DNA of 64,000 bases from an uncultured Porphyromonadaceae bacterium (GTDB lineage: Bacteria > Bacteroidota > Bacteroidia > Bacteroidales > Muribaculaceae), in contig CANOLV010000004.1 of NCBI GenBank assembly GCA_947567425.1, positions 84,529-148,528 of the forward strand. Reading direction: 5' to 3'. This document shows positions 28,260 to 38,310 of this stretch, piece after piece; positions within the stretch are counted from its first letter, which is position 1, and each line of letters starts with the position of its first letter. A program made the translations under genes and the position numbers. The notes beneath the pieces are model-generated. The model did not search any database and was not told where the DNA came from. It saw nothing but the letters and a program-made list of their open reading frames with translations.

Positions 28260-28301
28260 TGCCGGCGGGTGGGTTTGGTGGTGAAAGGTGTAATATACAC
28301 A

Positions 28302-28309
28302 CAAATTTA
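28302..28309 (-). promoter_or_regulatory. -7 box of the symporter promoter, sets the start codon
   Basis: TAAATTTG on the minus strand. Transcription would begin near 28295, which excludes the upstream alternative start at 28304 and supports ATG 28259. Confidence 0.6.
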
Positions 28310-28382
28310 AGAATAAAAAAGGGATGCTAAAGGTTCGGAACCGTTGTTTTTTATTAATTTTGCAGAAAAGAATTATACCACG

Positions 28383-28922
28383 ATGGACAAAGTGACATAC
28401 AATGGCATGAATTTCGTGCCTTACATTACCAATGAGACCATACAGGAGCGTATCTCGGACTTGGCCGGCCGCATAGAGAAGGAGTATGAAGGGCGTTCGC
28501 CGTTGTTTCTTTGTGTGCTTAACGGCGCGTTTCCGTTTGCCGCAGATCTTTTCCGTGCGGTGAATCTTGACTCTGAAATATCGTTTATACGTCTGAAGAG
28601 CTATGAGGGCACTTCCACGACGGGAAAGATCAAAGAGGTGCTCGGATTGACTGAAAATCTGGAGGGCCGCGATATAATAGTGGTCGAGGACATCGTGGAC
28701 ACCGGGCGTACTATCAGCAAACTTGTCGAGGATCTGAAAGCCAAGAATCCCGCGTCGGTGCGTGTGGCCACTCTGCTGTTCAAGCCGGCGGCCGAACAGT
28801 GCGGCGTGGTGCCCGATTATGTCGGGTTTGAGATTCCGACTAAATTTATCATAGGTTTCGGTCTGGATCTCGACGGCAAGGCGCGCAATCTGCGTGACAT
28901 ATACGTGCTTGAAGGAAATTAA
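28383..28922 (+). CDS. hpt: Hypoxanthine phosphoribosyltransferase
   Basis: The 179-residue purine salvage enzyme makes IMP or GMP from hypoxanthine or guanine and PRPP. The PRPP-binding motif VVEDIVDTGRT is complete, as is the FLCVLNGAFPFAADL loop and the base-binding DYVGFEIPTKFIIGFGLDLD segment. A -7 box TAATTTTG lies at 28355-28362, 21 bp upstream of the chosen ATG; the longer frame from 28344 would begin before the transcript. It is followed by adk after 65 bp. Confidence 0.95.
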   Translation: MDKVTYNGMNFVPYITNETIQERISDLAGRIEKEYEGRSPLFLCVLNGAFPFAADLFRAVNLDSEISFIRLKSYEGTSTTGKIKEVLGLTENLEGRDIIVVEDIVDTGRTISKLVEDLKAKNPASVRVATLLFKPAAEQCGVVPDYVGFEIPTKFIIGFGLDLDGKARNLRDIYVLEGN

Positions 28923-28987
28923 TCGGGTTTATTCCCGAAAGCTTGTCTGCTTAATGATACTATAACCAAAATTATTTTAAAAGGAAT

Positions 28988-29563
28988 ATGTTCAATATCG
29001 TTATTTTCGGTGCGCCAGGAAGTGGTAAAGGCACTCAGAGTGAGAAACTTATTGATGAGTACGGACTGTTTCATATATCTACCGGCGAGGTACTCCGTGA
29101 CCATATTGCCCGCGAAACCGATCTGGGAAAAGTGGCCGAGAGCTATATATCGCAGGGACAGCTGATTCCTGACGATCTTATGATTGACATCCTCGACAGG
29201 GTGCTTGAAGATAATCCGGAGTCGGCGAAAGGTGTGATTTTCGATGGATTTCCGCGTACCATACCTCAGGCTAAAGCATTGAAGGATATGCTCGGAAAGC
29301 GAGGCTCTGAAGTCCATGCTGTGGTCGGTCTTGAAGTTGACGACGATGAACTGGTGGACCGTCTGGTCAAACGCGGGCAGATGAGCGGCCGTGCCGACGA
29401 TAATCCCGAGACTATCAGCCAGCGTCTGAAGGTCTATCATTCGCAGACCTCCCCGTTGCGCGATTACTATATCGGCGAGGGCAATTATCATGCCATTCCC
29501 GGCTCAGGCGATGTAGACGCCATTTTCGCTACGATTAAGAAGTCCATCGACAGTAAGAAGTAG
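28988..29563 (+). CDS. adk: Adenylate kinase
   Basis: The 191-residue enzyme interconverts ATP, AMP and ADP. The P-loop is GAPGSGKGTQ, the AMP site has ISTGEVLRDHI and FDGFPRT, and the short LID (KRGQMSGRADDNPETISQRL) lacks the zinc-type insert, as in short adenylate kinases. AAAGGA just before the ATG serves as a possible ribosome-binding site. It probably shares a transcript with hpt, giving a purine nucleotide pair. A strong terminator follows. Confidence 0.97.
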   Translation: MFNIVIFGAPGSGKGTQSEKLIDEYGLFHISTGEVLRDHIARETDLGKVAESYISQGQLIPDDLMIDILDRVLEDNPESAKGVIFDGFPRTIPQAKALKDMLGKRGSEVHAVVGLEVDDDELVDRLVKRGQMSGRADDNPETISQRLKVYHSQTSPLRDYYIGEGNYHAIPGSGDVDAIFATIKKSIDSKK

Positions 29564-29593
29564 GGACCGGCGCTTACGGATATATAAGTCATA

Positions 29594-29634
29594 AAATAAG
29601 GCTGACATCCTTCGATAGAGTGTCAGCCTTATTT
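29594..29634. terminator. Bidirectional terminator after adk
   Basis: AAATAAGGCTGACA and its complement form a perfect 14-bp stem with a 13-nt loop and a T-rich end. It also lies 3 bp beyond the leftward tRNA-Leu, so it can end both transcripts. Confidence 0.9.
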
Positions 29635-29636
29635 CG

Positions 29637-29720
29637 TACCTGAAGTGGGACTCGAACCCACACAGCCGTAATGGCCAAGGGATTTTAAGTCCCTCGTGTC
29701 TACCATTCCACCATTCAGGC
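29637..29720 (-). tRNA. tRNA-Leu (anticodon UAA)
   Basis: The 84-nt tRNA has acceptor GCCTGAA paired with TTCAGGT (G-U first pair), a long class II variable arm, and anticodon loop CTTAAAA with anticodon TAA. The T-loop is GGTTCGAGTCC. Discriminator base is A and CCA is not encoded. Confidence 0.95.
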
Positions 29721-29754
29721 AGTCATGTGCGGTGTATGCACCGCTTCGACGGAG

Positions 29755-29786
29755 CAAAGGTAGTAAGATATTTTGGAATATGCAAA
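29755..29786 (-). promoter_or_regulatory. Promoter of tRNA-Leu(UAA)
   Basis: On the minus strand TTTG, 20 bp, TACCTTTG: an exact match to the Bacteroidetes consensus, about 35 bp upstream of the mature tRNA. Confidence 0.8.
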
Positions 29787-29789
29787 TGC

Positions 29790-30641
29790 TCAGTCTGCGT
29801 AGATCATCTTTCGGGTCATGCCACCGTCTATTATGATGTTCTCGCCGTTTATGAAGTCGTTGCCGGGCATGGCGAGGAACAAGCACATCCGGGCTATGTC
29901 GTCGGGGGTTCCGACACGTCCTGAAGGATGCTGAGTGTGATCTGCGTCCGAGAGGTCGCTGTAGTCTTTGGTGGCTATCCATCCGGGAGAGATGGCGTTG
30001 ACTGTAATTCCGAGCGGCGACAGCGATGCCATAAGCGCGTGGGTCAGTGACATTATGCCGCCTTTTGAGGCGGAGTATGCTTCTGTGCCCGGTTCGCTCT
30101 GCTTGAATCTGGTGGAGCAGATGTTTATGATCCGGCCGTAGGTATTGCGCTCCGGCAGTTGCGATCTATGTATGGACAGATATCGCGCCGTCACGAACAC
30201 GGGGCGCAGGTTGACTGCCATGATTCTGTCGAATTCGGCAGGCGAGGTTTCGGCCAGCGGGGTAAATCTGCTTATGCCGGCATTGTTGACAATTATGTCG
30301 ATGTCGCCCCAAGAATCAATTATCCGGCCCATGCACGATTCGAGTGCGTCGACGTCGGCCACATCGGCGGGATAATATTGCGCTCCTGTGCTTTGGGCAG
30401 TGGCATTGCCCGCTTTCCGGTCGGTATCGCAGAATGCCACTCTGCATCCGGCATCGCGGAATGCCTTGACTATTGAGGCTCCGATACCGGAAGCTCCACC
30501 GGTGACAAATACACGACGAGGGGGAAATTTGAAGCACACGGTTCCGGGTCTGGCTCCCGACGGGGTGGTCTTGGGGCGGTAAGCCGGTCGGTGCGGACCC
30601 CGATGCTCCTCCATTTTCTTTTCAAGATAGTTGTCGGCCAT
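29790..30641 (-). CDS. Short-chain dehydrogenase/reductase (SDR)
   Basis: The 283-residue NAD(P)-dependent oxidoreductase has TGGASGIG (Rossmann glycine motif, about residues 47-54), NNAG, and the catalytic Ser (INICSTRF) with YSASK. The C-terminus ends with the SDR pattern GENIIIDGGMTRKM. A 40-residue polar N-terminal extension precedes the Rossmann fold and is unusual. The cofactor and substrate are unknown. CDTDRK after strand 2 suggests NAD(H) preference (acidic residue). It overlaps the tRNA promoter region at its 3' end. Confidence 0.88.
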   Translation of the reverse strand: MADNYLEKKMEEHRGPHRPAYRPKTTPSGARPGTVCFKFPPRRVFVTGGASGIGASIVKAFRDAGCRVAFCDTDRKAGNATAQSTGAQYYPADVADVDALESCMGRIIDSWGDIDIIVNNAGISRFTPLAETSPAEFDRIMAVNLRPVFVTARYLSIHRSQLPERNTYGRIINICSTRFKQSEPGTEAYSASKGGIMSLTHALMASLSPLGITVNAISPGWIATKDYSDLSDADHTQHPSGRVGTPDDIARMCLFLAMPGNDFINGENIIIDGGMTRKMIYAD

Positions 30642-30667
30642 ACTTTTATTGAAGAGTCATTTAACGA

Positions 30668-30701
30668 CGTTCCCGGCCGTCGTGACAGGCGGTCGGGAAC
30701 G
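30668..30701 (-). terminator. Probable terminator of the ROK gene
   Basis: CGTTCCCGGCC and GGTCGGGAACG form an 11-bp stem with one G-U pair and a 12-nt loop. It lies in the 85-bp gap after the ROK gene. The T tract is weak. Confidence 0.5.
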
Positions 30702-30726
30702 CGATGTTGTTGTGTCGCGGAGATTG

Positions 30727-31683
30727 TCAGCGTGCTTCCCATCCGAGGGCGCTTGCCCCGAGCACGGCGGCATCGCTCTCTTTAAGCTCGGAGAGGAGGA
30801 GTTTGGTCTTACCCTTGAATATGTTCAGCATGTTGCGCTCCATGGTTTCCTTTATCGGCTTCATCAGAAGGTCGCCTGCTCGGGTCAGGCCGCCGAACAG
30901 CACGATTGCTTCCGGACTGCTGAAGCACACGAAATTACAGAATGCGCGTCCCATGATTTCGCCGGTATATTCAAATATTTCCTTGGCGAGTTTGTCGCCA
31001 AGCATGGCGGCGTCGTAAACGTCTTTAGAGGTGATATCCTCTACCGGAAGCTCGCGGAGACGCGAGGGTTCTGTGCGCATTTCGAGGAATTCGCGGGCTG
31101 TACGTGCTACGCCGGTAGCCGAGCAGTATGCTTCGAGGCATCCTGTACGGCCGCATCCGCAGATTCTGCCGTTGTTGGGCTTGACTACCACGTGTCCGAG
31201 TTCACCGGCAAATCCATCATGTCCGTAGACAAGTTGTCCGTTGACTACGATTCCGCTTCCTACTCCTGTGCCGAGCGTGATCATTACGAAGTCTTTCATT
31301 CCGCGGGTCACGCCGTAGGTCATTTCGCCTATGGCGGCCGCGTTGGCGTCATTGGTGATGGCCACCGGCACGCCGAAAGCTTCGCGGAGCAGTTCTGCTA
31401 AAGGAATGGTGCCTTTCCATGGAAGGTTCGGCGCCATTTCGATGCATCCTGTGTAGTAGTTGGCGTTTGGTGCTCCCACGCCTATGCCTGCTATTTTATC
31501 GGTGGCGTCGTTGTTCTCAAGAAGTGTGTCAAGGGCTGACTTCAGTTCAGCGATGTAGTCCTTCACTTCAGGGTGTTTCCCGGTCTTGATTGAGCCGCTT
31601 GCGATAACATTTCCGCGTGCATCCACTATTCCGAATACGGTATTGGTACCTCCTATGTCGATACCTACTACATAAGGTTTCAT
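30727..31683 (-). CDS. ROK family sugar kinase (glucokinase-like)
   Basis: The 318-residue cytoplasmic kinase has the ATP phosphate motif GIDIGGTNT, the sugar-binding block ITNDANAAAIGE, the second phosphate motif GTGVGSGIVVNG and the ROK zinc motif CGCGRTGCLE. The catalytic Asp is in NDAN. The Bacteroidetes enzymes of this type are mostly glucokinases, though other hexoses are possible. A -7 box TACCTTTG at 31725-31732 gives a 40-nt leader. Confidence 0.92.
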   Translation of the reverse strand: MKPYVVGIDIGGTNTVFGIVDARGNVIASGSIKTGKHPEVKDYIAELKSALDTLLENNDATDKIAGIGVGAPNANYYTGCIEMAPNLPWKGTIPLAELLREAFGVPVAITNDANAAAIGEMTYGVTRGMKDFVMITLGTGVGSGIVVNGQLVYGHDGFAGELGHVVVKPNNGRICGCGRTGCLEAYCSATGVARTAREFLEMRTEPSRLRELPVEDITSKDVYDAAMLGDKLAKEIFEYTGEIMGRAFCNFVCFSSPEAIVLFGGLTRAGDLLMKPIKETMERNMLNIFKGKTKLLLSELKESDAAVLGASALGWEAR

Positions 31684-31783
31684 TCAATAAAGTGTTATTA
31701 GTTAGTGTCAAATTCTATACTTTACAAAGGTAGTCAAAATTCGACATATCCCTAATTTGATATAGTTAAAATCGTTAAAATTG

Positions 31784-32491
31784 TCAATCTTCGAGGTAAA
31801 AAACGATTGTTGACACCACTCTGATCTTCTTGAGATATGGGGTGTAGGGGTCGCGGTCCTCAATGGAGAACTGGCCCTGCGAGGCTGTCTTTATCTTTCC
31901 GAGACGGCTTTGGGAGTCGGCCGCGAATTTGTCGGCGGCTTCGCGAGCGTTGTGGGTTGCCTCGGCTATCATCTCTGGTTTTACATCGTTGAGGCTGGTG
32001 TATTCGTAGATGGTCTGGTACTGGTAGTCGCCGGCAGTGATGGCCACTCCGTCTTTAAGAAGCTCCGTCTGCCGCTTGATAAGTTCGTTGACTTTCTCCA
32101 CATTGTTTGATGTCACTACTATTACGGAAGTGACGTTGTAGCGGTATGGGCGGTCGTTGGATCCGTAGCGTTCCGCCTGCAGGTCGACAATGTTGGGGGC
32201 CTGTACGAGAATCTCGGATTCGGTGATGCCGTTGGCTTTCAGAAATTTCACCACAGTGGCGTTTGTGCGGGTGATTTTGTCGTATATGGCCGATAGGTCG
32301 TTGCCCACTTCCTTGCATACGATAGGCCATGTGACCTTGTTGGCCGTCACTTCCTTTTCCGCGAGACCTCTGACGGTCACTACTCTGTCGCGGTAACTGA
32401 AATTGTCGAATCCGGCTTTGATGAACACTCCTAAGAAGAATATGCCGGCCGCGATAAGGAGGGCCGGAATGATTTTTGTGAATGATTTCAT
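31784..32491 (-). CDS. SIMPL domain protein
   Basis: The 235-residue protein has an N-terminal signal anchor (about 6-26) and a SIMPL (DUF541) domain: VVTVRGLAEKEVTANKV opens it, and DVKPEMIAEATHNAREAADKFAADS closes it with the family's alanine-rich helix. SIMPL proteins are periplasmic or surface oligomers of uncertain function, sometimes linked to oxidative stress tolerance. It is single in its direction between the ROK and TlpA-like genes. Confidence 0.9.
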   Translation of the reverse strand: MKSFTKIIPALLIAAGIFFLGVFIKAGFDNFSYRDRVVTVRGLAEKEVTANKVTWPIVCKEVGNDLSAIYDKITRTNATVVKFLKANGITESEILVQAPNIVDLQAERYGSNDRPYRYNVTSVIVVTSNNVEKVNELIKRQTELLKDGVAITAGDYQYQTIYEYTSLNDVKPEMIAEATHNAREAADKFAADSQSRLGKIKTASQGQFSIEDRDPYTPYLKKIRVVSTIVFYLED

Positions 32492-32562
32492 GTGCTGTTT
32501 GGTTATTAAATTTCTTATGATATAACTATTGCGTGTTGATTAAAGTTCTGTACTTCGGAGCG

Positions 32563-34413
32563 TCATTTTGAGGCTACGGCTTCGAGGAGCGTCTTTTTCA
32601 TAAGGTTGTGGTCGCGGAAGTCAGGACGGCCTGAGGCATTGCCGTTGCGGTCCACCATGATGTAGTAAGGTATGCCGTCGACTTTGAATTGGTCTCTGAT
32701 GGCATTGATCTGATCCTCTGTAAGTCGGTAGTGTATGCCTTTGATGTCGGGTAGCATCGACATGTATTTTGCTTCGGGCGACGATTCGTCGGCGATGTAT
32801 ATCCACACTATGTCGTCGCTCGAAAGTTCAGTGGATTTGAGCGGCTCGTTGTGGGCGAGTGCATGGCGGCACGGACCGCACCATGTGTTCCATAGGTCGA
32901 CGAGCACGACTTTGCCTTTATGTGGAGCTGTGATGGCGCTTAACAGCTTGTCGGGCGTCGCATCGGGTGTCGGGGTCAGCAATCCTGAATCTGCATATTT
33001 CTCTCTTAATGACCGGGTCCTTTCCTGACGGGCTGAAGCCGCTTCGGCAAAGAAGTCGCCATATTCAGCGAGTCGCTTAAGGTCGGCTTCTGTGAGCGCG
33101 AGTTGCGATGCTTTTCCGCAGGCTTCCGAATATGCGCTTATTGCGGAGGTCAGCGGAGTAGAAGCTCCATATTGGCGCCAGTCGATATTGTTGTTGTCGA
33201 TTCCGAACAGAAGCAGGCGCGGGTTGCCTGTGTCAAACAGAGCGCCGATTGTGGCGAGCTGCTCCGGTTCGAGAGCCGTAGTGGCGATTGAAACCCGGCT
33301 GATACGTCCTGCCATGGGATTGGAGTTATAGTAGTTTGATGCGATTAGTCTTGCCGGATTCGAGGCTGCGTTCATCACCTCGGCCTGCATGTTGAGCATG
33401 GCCATCTCCTTGGCCTGTGCGGGAATGTCATAGGAAGTGATTGAGTCGGACCATTCTTTATAGAAAGCCAGCAGTTTGTCGGTGAACAGGTCGGGGGTGT
33501 CGGAAAGCGAGAAGCGTCCCTCGGCAAGAAGATCGTTGGTGAACTCTCTGGAGTATTGTCCCCGATAGAAATTCATAACCGAGTATGATCCGTCGGTTAA
33601 AATGTTGTTGCGTTTGTCTGATGAGAAGTTCTGCCTGTTTTTGGGCGATACGTTGAACGGACGGATATATACGTTGGTCTCTTCTCCCGGTGCTATCCAG
33701 ATGTCATTGTAGCCGAATCCGAGGTCTGACTCCACGACAAAGGCTCTTGCGGGTCCGGCGAGCGGTATGGATATGGAAGCTGTTCCGTCGGCACCGGCTT
33801 TAACCGTATATTCCTCATGGCCTCCTTCAAGAGGCTCGACATAAAGGGCCATGTTTGCCGGCATGCCGTCGCGGTAGCCTATCATCTGTATGTTGACAAT
33901 TGCGGTATCCACTTTCAGCACCGGCATAGGGAGGCTGTCGCTGTCGGGAACCTTTTTCAAGTGTGCGGGCAGAGCGTCGGTAAATGTGTCGCCGGTGCGG
34001 TCGCCGACAGCGTCTATACCCCATATCTGCCATCCGCCGGGTTCTTCTATAAAGTCAAATGATTCGGTAGATGCTGGAAGCGGCTCGAATATCAGCTTGA
34101 ACTGCGTCTTCCCTGAGTCGGGCATCCATAGCTCTTTGCCGGGCTCTATGCCTTCGGCCGAAACCAAGGCATAGCTTTTGCCATCTGCCGCGAGGGTGGT
34201 GGTGGGTGCTATCTTTATCCAATAATGGGGCCGGTATTCTACGCTGATATCTATTATTGTGGCGGAATCAGTAAGCTCGACGCGGGTCACGTCGAGACTT
34301 CGGGTATTATTTGCTTCCGTGGAGGGATTCTCTACCGTGCGCGGAATTTTATGGCCGCATGCGGTGAGAAGTGCAGCAAGGACAAGTAATGCGATAAATG
34401 AATGAAACTTCAT
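32563..34413 (-). CDS. TlpA-type thioredoxin lipoprotein with large N-terminal domain
   Basis: The 616-residue protein begins with a lipoprotein signal (lipobox LLTAC, Cys at about 18). A beta-rich domain (about 25-230) is followed by a helical domain (about 260-450) and a C-terminal TlpA/thioredoxin domain (about 470-616) with an intact redox site WNTWCGPCR and cis-Pro in VDGIPYYIMVDRNG. It is anchored in the envelope facing the periplasm and probably handles disulfides. The ATG at 34413 is chosen over the open upstream frame because it starts the lipoprotein signal. The -7 box TATCTTTG at 34457-34464 fits this start. It is divergent from the first PUL operon. Confidence 0.87.
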   Translation of the reverse strand: MKFHSFIALLVLAALLTACGHKIPRTVENPSTEANNTRSLDVTRVELTDSATIIDISVEYRPHYWIKIAPTTTLAADGKSYALVSAEGIEPGKELWMPDSGKTQFKLIFEPLPASTESFDFIEEPGGWQIWGIDAVGDRTGDTFTDALPAHLKKVPDSDSLPMPVLKVDTAIVNIQMIGYRDGMPANMALYVEPLEGGHEEYTVKAGADGTASISIPLAGPARAFVVESDLGFGYNDIWIAPGEETNVYIRPFNVSPKNRQNFSSDKRNNILTDGSYSVMNFYRGQYSREFTNDLLAEGRFSLSDTPDLFTDKLLAFYKEWSDSITSYDIPAQAKEMAMLNMQAEVMNAASNPARLIASNYYNSNPMAGRISRVSIATTALEPEQLATIGALFDTGNPRLLLFGIDNNNIDWRQYGASTPLTSAISAYSEACGKASQLALTEADLKRLAEYGDFFAEAASARQERTRSLREKYADSGLLTPTPDATPDKLLSAITAPHKGKVVLVDLWNTWCGPCRHALAHNEPLKSTELSSDDIVWIYIADESSPEAKYMSMLPDIKGIHYRLTEDQINAIRDQFKVDGIPYYIMVDRNGNASGRPDFRDHNLMKKTLLEAVASK

Positions 34414-34534
34414 ATATGAAAAATTTGATGTAAAATGCATAATTGATATACGAAAGCAAAGATAGTGAAATTTAGTATACATAGATCTTATGATGGAAGA
34501 TATTTTAATATTCACTTTTATCTGCATCGGCCGG

Positions 34535-34600
34535 ATGTCCAAAATTGTAAAATAAATATCCGATTTTAAATGTCTGTGATGTCTATTCATGCTAAATTTG
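34535..34600 (+). promoter_or_regulatory. PUL operator-promoter A (before CE1 esterase operon)
   Basis: ATGTCC at 34535 and ATATCC at 34556 are direct repeats 21 bp apart, with a third ATGTCT at 34570. The -7 box TAAATTTG starts at 34593, exactly 58 bp after the first repeat. No -33 TTTG is visible, as expected for an activator-dependent promoter. The same layout occurs at 43435 and 49834. Confidence 0.75.
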
Positions 34601-34632
34601 TTCCCGTCACCAAAATAGTTTAACCGAAATAA

Positions 34633-35760
<1,128 letters not shown>

Positions 35761-35766
35761 ACAGTC

Positions 35767-38301
35767 ATGCCGAATACATTTATCAATAGATTTTTTGCTG
35801 TAGCCGCAGGAGTGTCGGCGGCAGTCGGCCTTTGTGCGCAGAATCCGATTATACGGGATCAGTTTACGGCCGATCCCACGGCGCGTGTGTTCAACAATAA
35901 GATGTATCTTTATCCCTCGCACGACATTCCAAGTCCGATCGACGAGCTTAAGGAATGGTTCTGCATGGCTGACTACCATGTGTTCTCGTCGGAAAATCTG
36001 ACCGATTGGAAGGATCATGGAGTTATCGTGTCGCAGACTACGGTGCCCTGGGTGAAATCAGACTCATACACTATGTGGGCCCCCGACTGTGTGGAAAAGA
36101 ACGGCAATTATTATTTTTATTTTCCGGCAGGACCGAAAGGCGAACAGCGGGGTTTCCGCATAGGAGTGGCTGTCGGCCAGAGTCCTGAAGGTCCGTTCAT
36201 GCCTATGCCTCGACCTATCGAGGGAATTATGGGCATAGATCCGTGTGTGCTTATCGACGACGACGGGTCATCGTATATCTATTGGTCGGGAATGGGTATG
36301 AAGGGTGCCAGATTGAACGACGACATGGTGAGCCTCGCATCCGAGCCGGTCAATATCGAATCTTTGCCCGAAGGATTTAAGGAGGGGCCGTTCGTGTTCA
36401 AGCGCGAGGGCAAATATTACTATACATTTCCCTGGGTCAAGGACAAGACGGAGACTCTTGCATACGCTATGGGCGACTCGCCGCTCGGACCGTTTACTTT
36501 CAAGGGTCTTATTATGGATGAGTCACCCGTAGGATGCTGGACAAATCACCATTCTATAGTTGAATATGACGGACAGTGGTATCTATTCTATCATCATAAT
36601 GATTATTCTCCCGATTTTGACAAAAATAGGTCGGCGAGGATAGATTCTCTGAAGTTCAATCCCGACGGTACCATTGTCAAGGTGGTTCCGACGCTGCGTG
36701 GAGTAGGACTGACAGATGCCCGCACGCACATTCAGATGGACCGCTACAGCGACATATCCAAAAAGGGTGTCTCGATTGACTATCTTGACAAGTCGGACCG
36801 GTTTGCGGGATGGAAGACACTGTTGAAAAACCGCGGGGCCTGGACCCGCTATAACAGCGTGGACTTCGGCGACAAGCCCGTCACTCATGTCACGGCCAGA
36901 GTGCTTGCTCCAAAGGGTGGACAGCTTGCAGTGTCTGTTGACGGAGTAGGCGGCGACGGCCGCATAGGGGTGCTTGACTTGAAGCCTTCCAAGCAATGGA
37001 CAGAGGTGTCCGTACCGGTTTCGGGAACGGCGCCCGTTGGAGTCCGCGACCTTTACATGGAGCTTGTCAAGGGCGGTGGAGTAGAGGTCGACTGGATCGG
37101 TTTTGATGCGCTCCCATGGACGGCAGGTGCATTCCAGACCGGACGCTACCGCAATCTTTTCGCAGAGATGGGATACAGTCAGGCTGAAATCGATGCCAGA
37201 CTTGATTCAATATACAATGGACTTTTTACGGGTCCGGACAAAGTCTATTTTGAAGTCGGACCCGACATGGCTTATATCAGCGACATAAAGAACCATGATG
37301 TACGCACTGAAGGCATGTCGTATGGCATGATGATTGCCGTGCAACTGGACAAAAAGGACGTGTTTGACCGTCTGTGGCGTTGGAGCAAGAAGCACATGCA
37401 GCATCAGGATGGCGACAACAAAGGATATTTCGCATGGAGCTGCTCGACCGACGGCCGACGCAATTCGCAGGGCGCCGCATCTGACGGCGAGCTATACTTT
37501 GTGACGGCTTTGGTGTTTGCATCCAACCGTTGGGGCAATTCCACAGGCATCGATTATCTGTCGGAAGCACGCCACATAGTCGACTGCTCGATGCAGAAAG
37601 TGGGCAAGTCGAGGACTGCGCCGCTGATCGACGTGGAGAAGAAGCTGATCACATTCACCCCCGACCGTTGGGGCGGACGGTTCACCGATCCGTCGTACCA
37701 CGTGCCTGCATTCTATGAAGTATGGGCGAAATGGCTCGACGACGGACGTTCGCAGTTCTGGCAGGAATGTGCCGACCGTAGCCGTGAGTATCTCCACACG
37801 TGCATTCATCCGCAGACCGGGCTAAATCCTGACTATAGCAACTATGACGGATCGCTCCTTGGCGGCAACCGAATCATAGGCGATGCCTTCCGCTTCGATT
37901 CATGGCGTGTGCCGATGAACATCGCCCTTGACTATTCATGGTCATGCGCCGACGGCGATTGGCAGCGCGGCTATGCCGACCGCATACAGAATTTCTTGTA
38001 TTCCAAAGGTATCGACGACTTTGTCGACCAATATAATGTCGACGGTACGGATGTCGACGAAGTGCTGAAAGCAGGTGAACACCAGAAACTGCGCCATTCG
38101 CTCGGGCTTGTGGCCACATCGGCCGCCGCATCGCTCGCCGCCACGGATATGAAGAGCCGTGAGTTCGTCGACCGGCTGTGGAATGCTCGCCATGAGCCGT
38201 ATGACGACGGATATTTCGATGCTTATTATGACGGCCTTCTGCGCCTGTTCGCGTTCATGCATCTGAGTGGCAATTATAGAGTGATCACCCCATCGATATA
38301 A
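35767..38301 (+). CDS. GH43 - CBM6-like - GH8 three-domain xylan enzyme
   Basis: The 844-residue exported protein has a signal peptide (1-24), a GH43 catalytic domain (about 26-320), a CBM6-like beta-sandwich (about 325-447) and a GH8 domain (about 455-842). GH43 catalytic residues are visible: Asp36 (TADPT), Asp158 (GIDPC) and Glu206 (KEGPF). GH8 residues are Glu515 (RTEGMSYG), Asp573 (ASDGE) and Asp711 (RFDSWR). The 196-residue Glu-Asp spacing is close to reducing-end xylose-releasing exo-oligoxylanase. One chain could thus attack side chains or the non-reducing end (GH43) and the reducing end (GH8). It starts 6 bp after the esterase gene. Confidence 0.92.
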   Translation: MPNTFINRFFAVAAGVSAAVGLCAQNPIIRDQFTADPTARVFNNKMYLYPSHDIPSPIDELKEWFCMADYHVFSSENLTDWKDHGVIVSQTTVPWVKSDSYTMWAPDCVEKNGNYYFYFPAGPKGEQRGFRIGVAVGQSPEGPFMPMPRPIEGIMGIDPCVLIDDDGSSYIYWSGMGMKGARLNDDMVSLASEPVNIESLPEGFKEGPFVFKREGKYYYTFPWVKDKTETLAYAMGDSPLGPFTFKGLIMDESPVGCWTNHHSIVEYDGQWYLFYHHNDYSPDFDKNRSARIDSLKFNPDGTIVKVVPTLRGVGLTDARTHIQMDRYSDISKKGVSIDYLDKSDRFAGWKTLLKNRGAWTRYNSVDFGDKPVTHVTARVLAPKGGQLAVSVDGVGGDGRIGVLDLKPSKQWTEVSVPVSGTAPVGVRDLYMELVKGGGVEVDWIGFDALPWTAGAFQTGRYRNLFAEMGYSQAEIDARLDSIYNGLFTGPDKVYFEVGPDMAYISDIKNHDVRTEGMSYGMMIAVQLDKKDVFDRLWRWSKKHMQHQDGDNKGYFAWSCSTDGRRNSQGAASDGELYFVTALVFASNRWGNSTGIDYLSEARHIVDCSMQKVGKSRTAPLIDVEKKLITFTPDRWGGRFTDPSYHVPAFYEVWAKWLDDGRSQFWQECADRSREYLHTCIHPQTGLNPDYSNYDGSLLGGNRIIGDAFRFDSWRVPMNIALDYSWSCADGDWQRGYADRIQNFLYSKGIDDFVDQYNVDGTDVDEVLKAGEHQKLRHSLGLVATSAAASLAATDMKSREFVDRLWNARHEPYDDGYFDAYYDGLLRLFAFMHLSGNYRVITPSI

Positions 38302-38310
38302 TAGACAGTT

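Noticed and set aside
28259-28304. Longer N-terminus for the symporter
   Set aside because: The -7 box lies over this extension, so the transcript begins after it.
30631-31401. 256-codon plus-strand frame
   Set aside because: Antisense to the ROK kinase, which has all family motifs.
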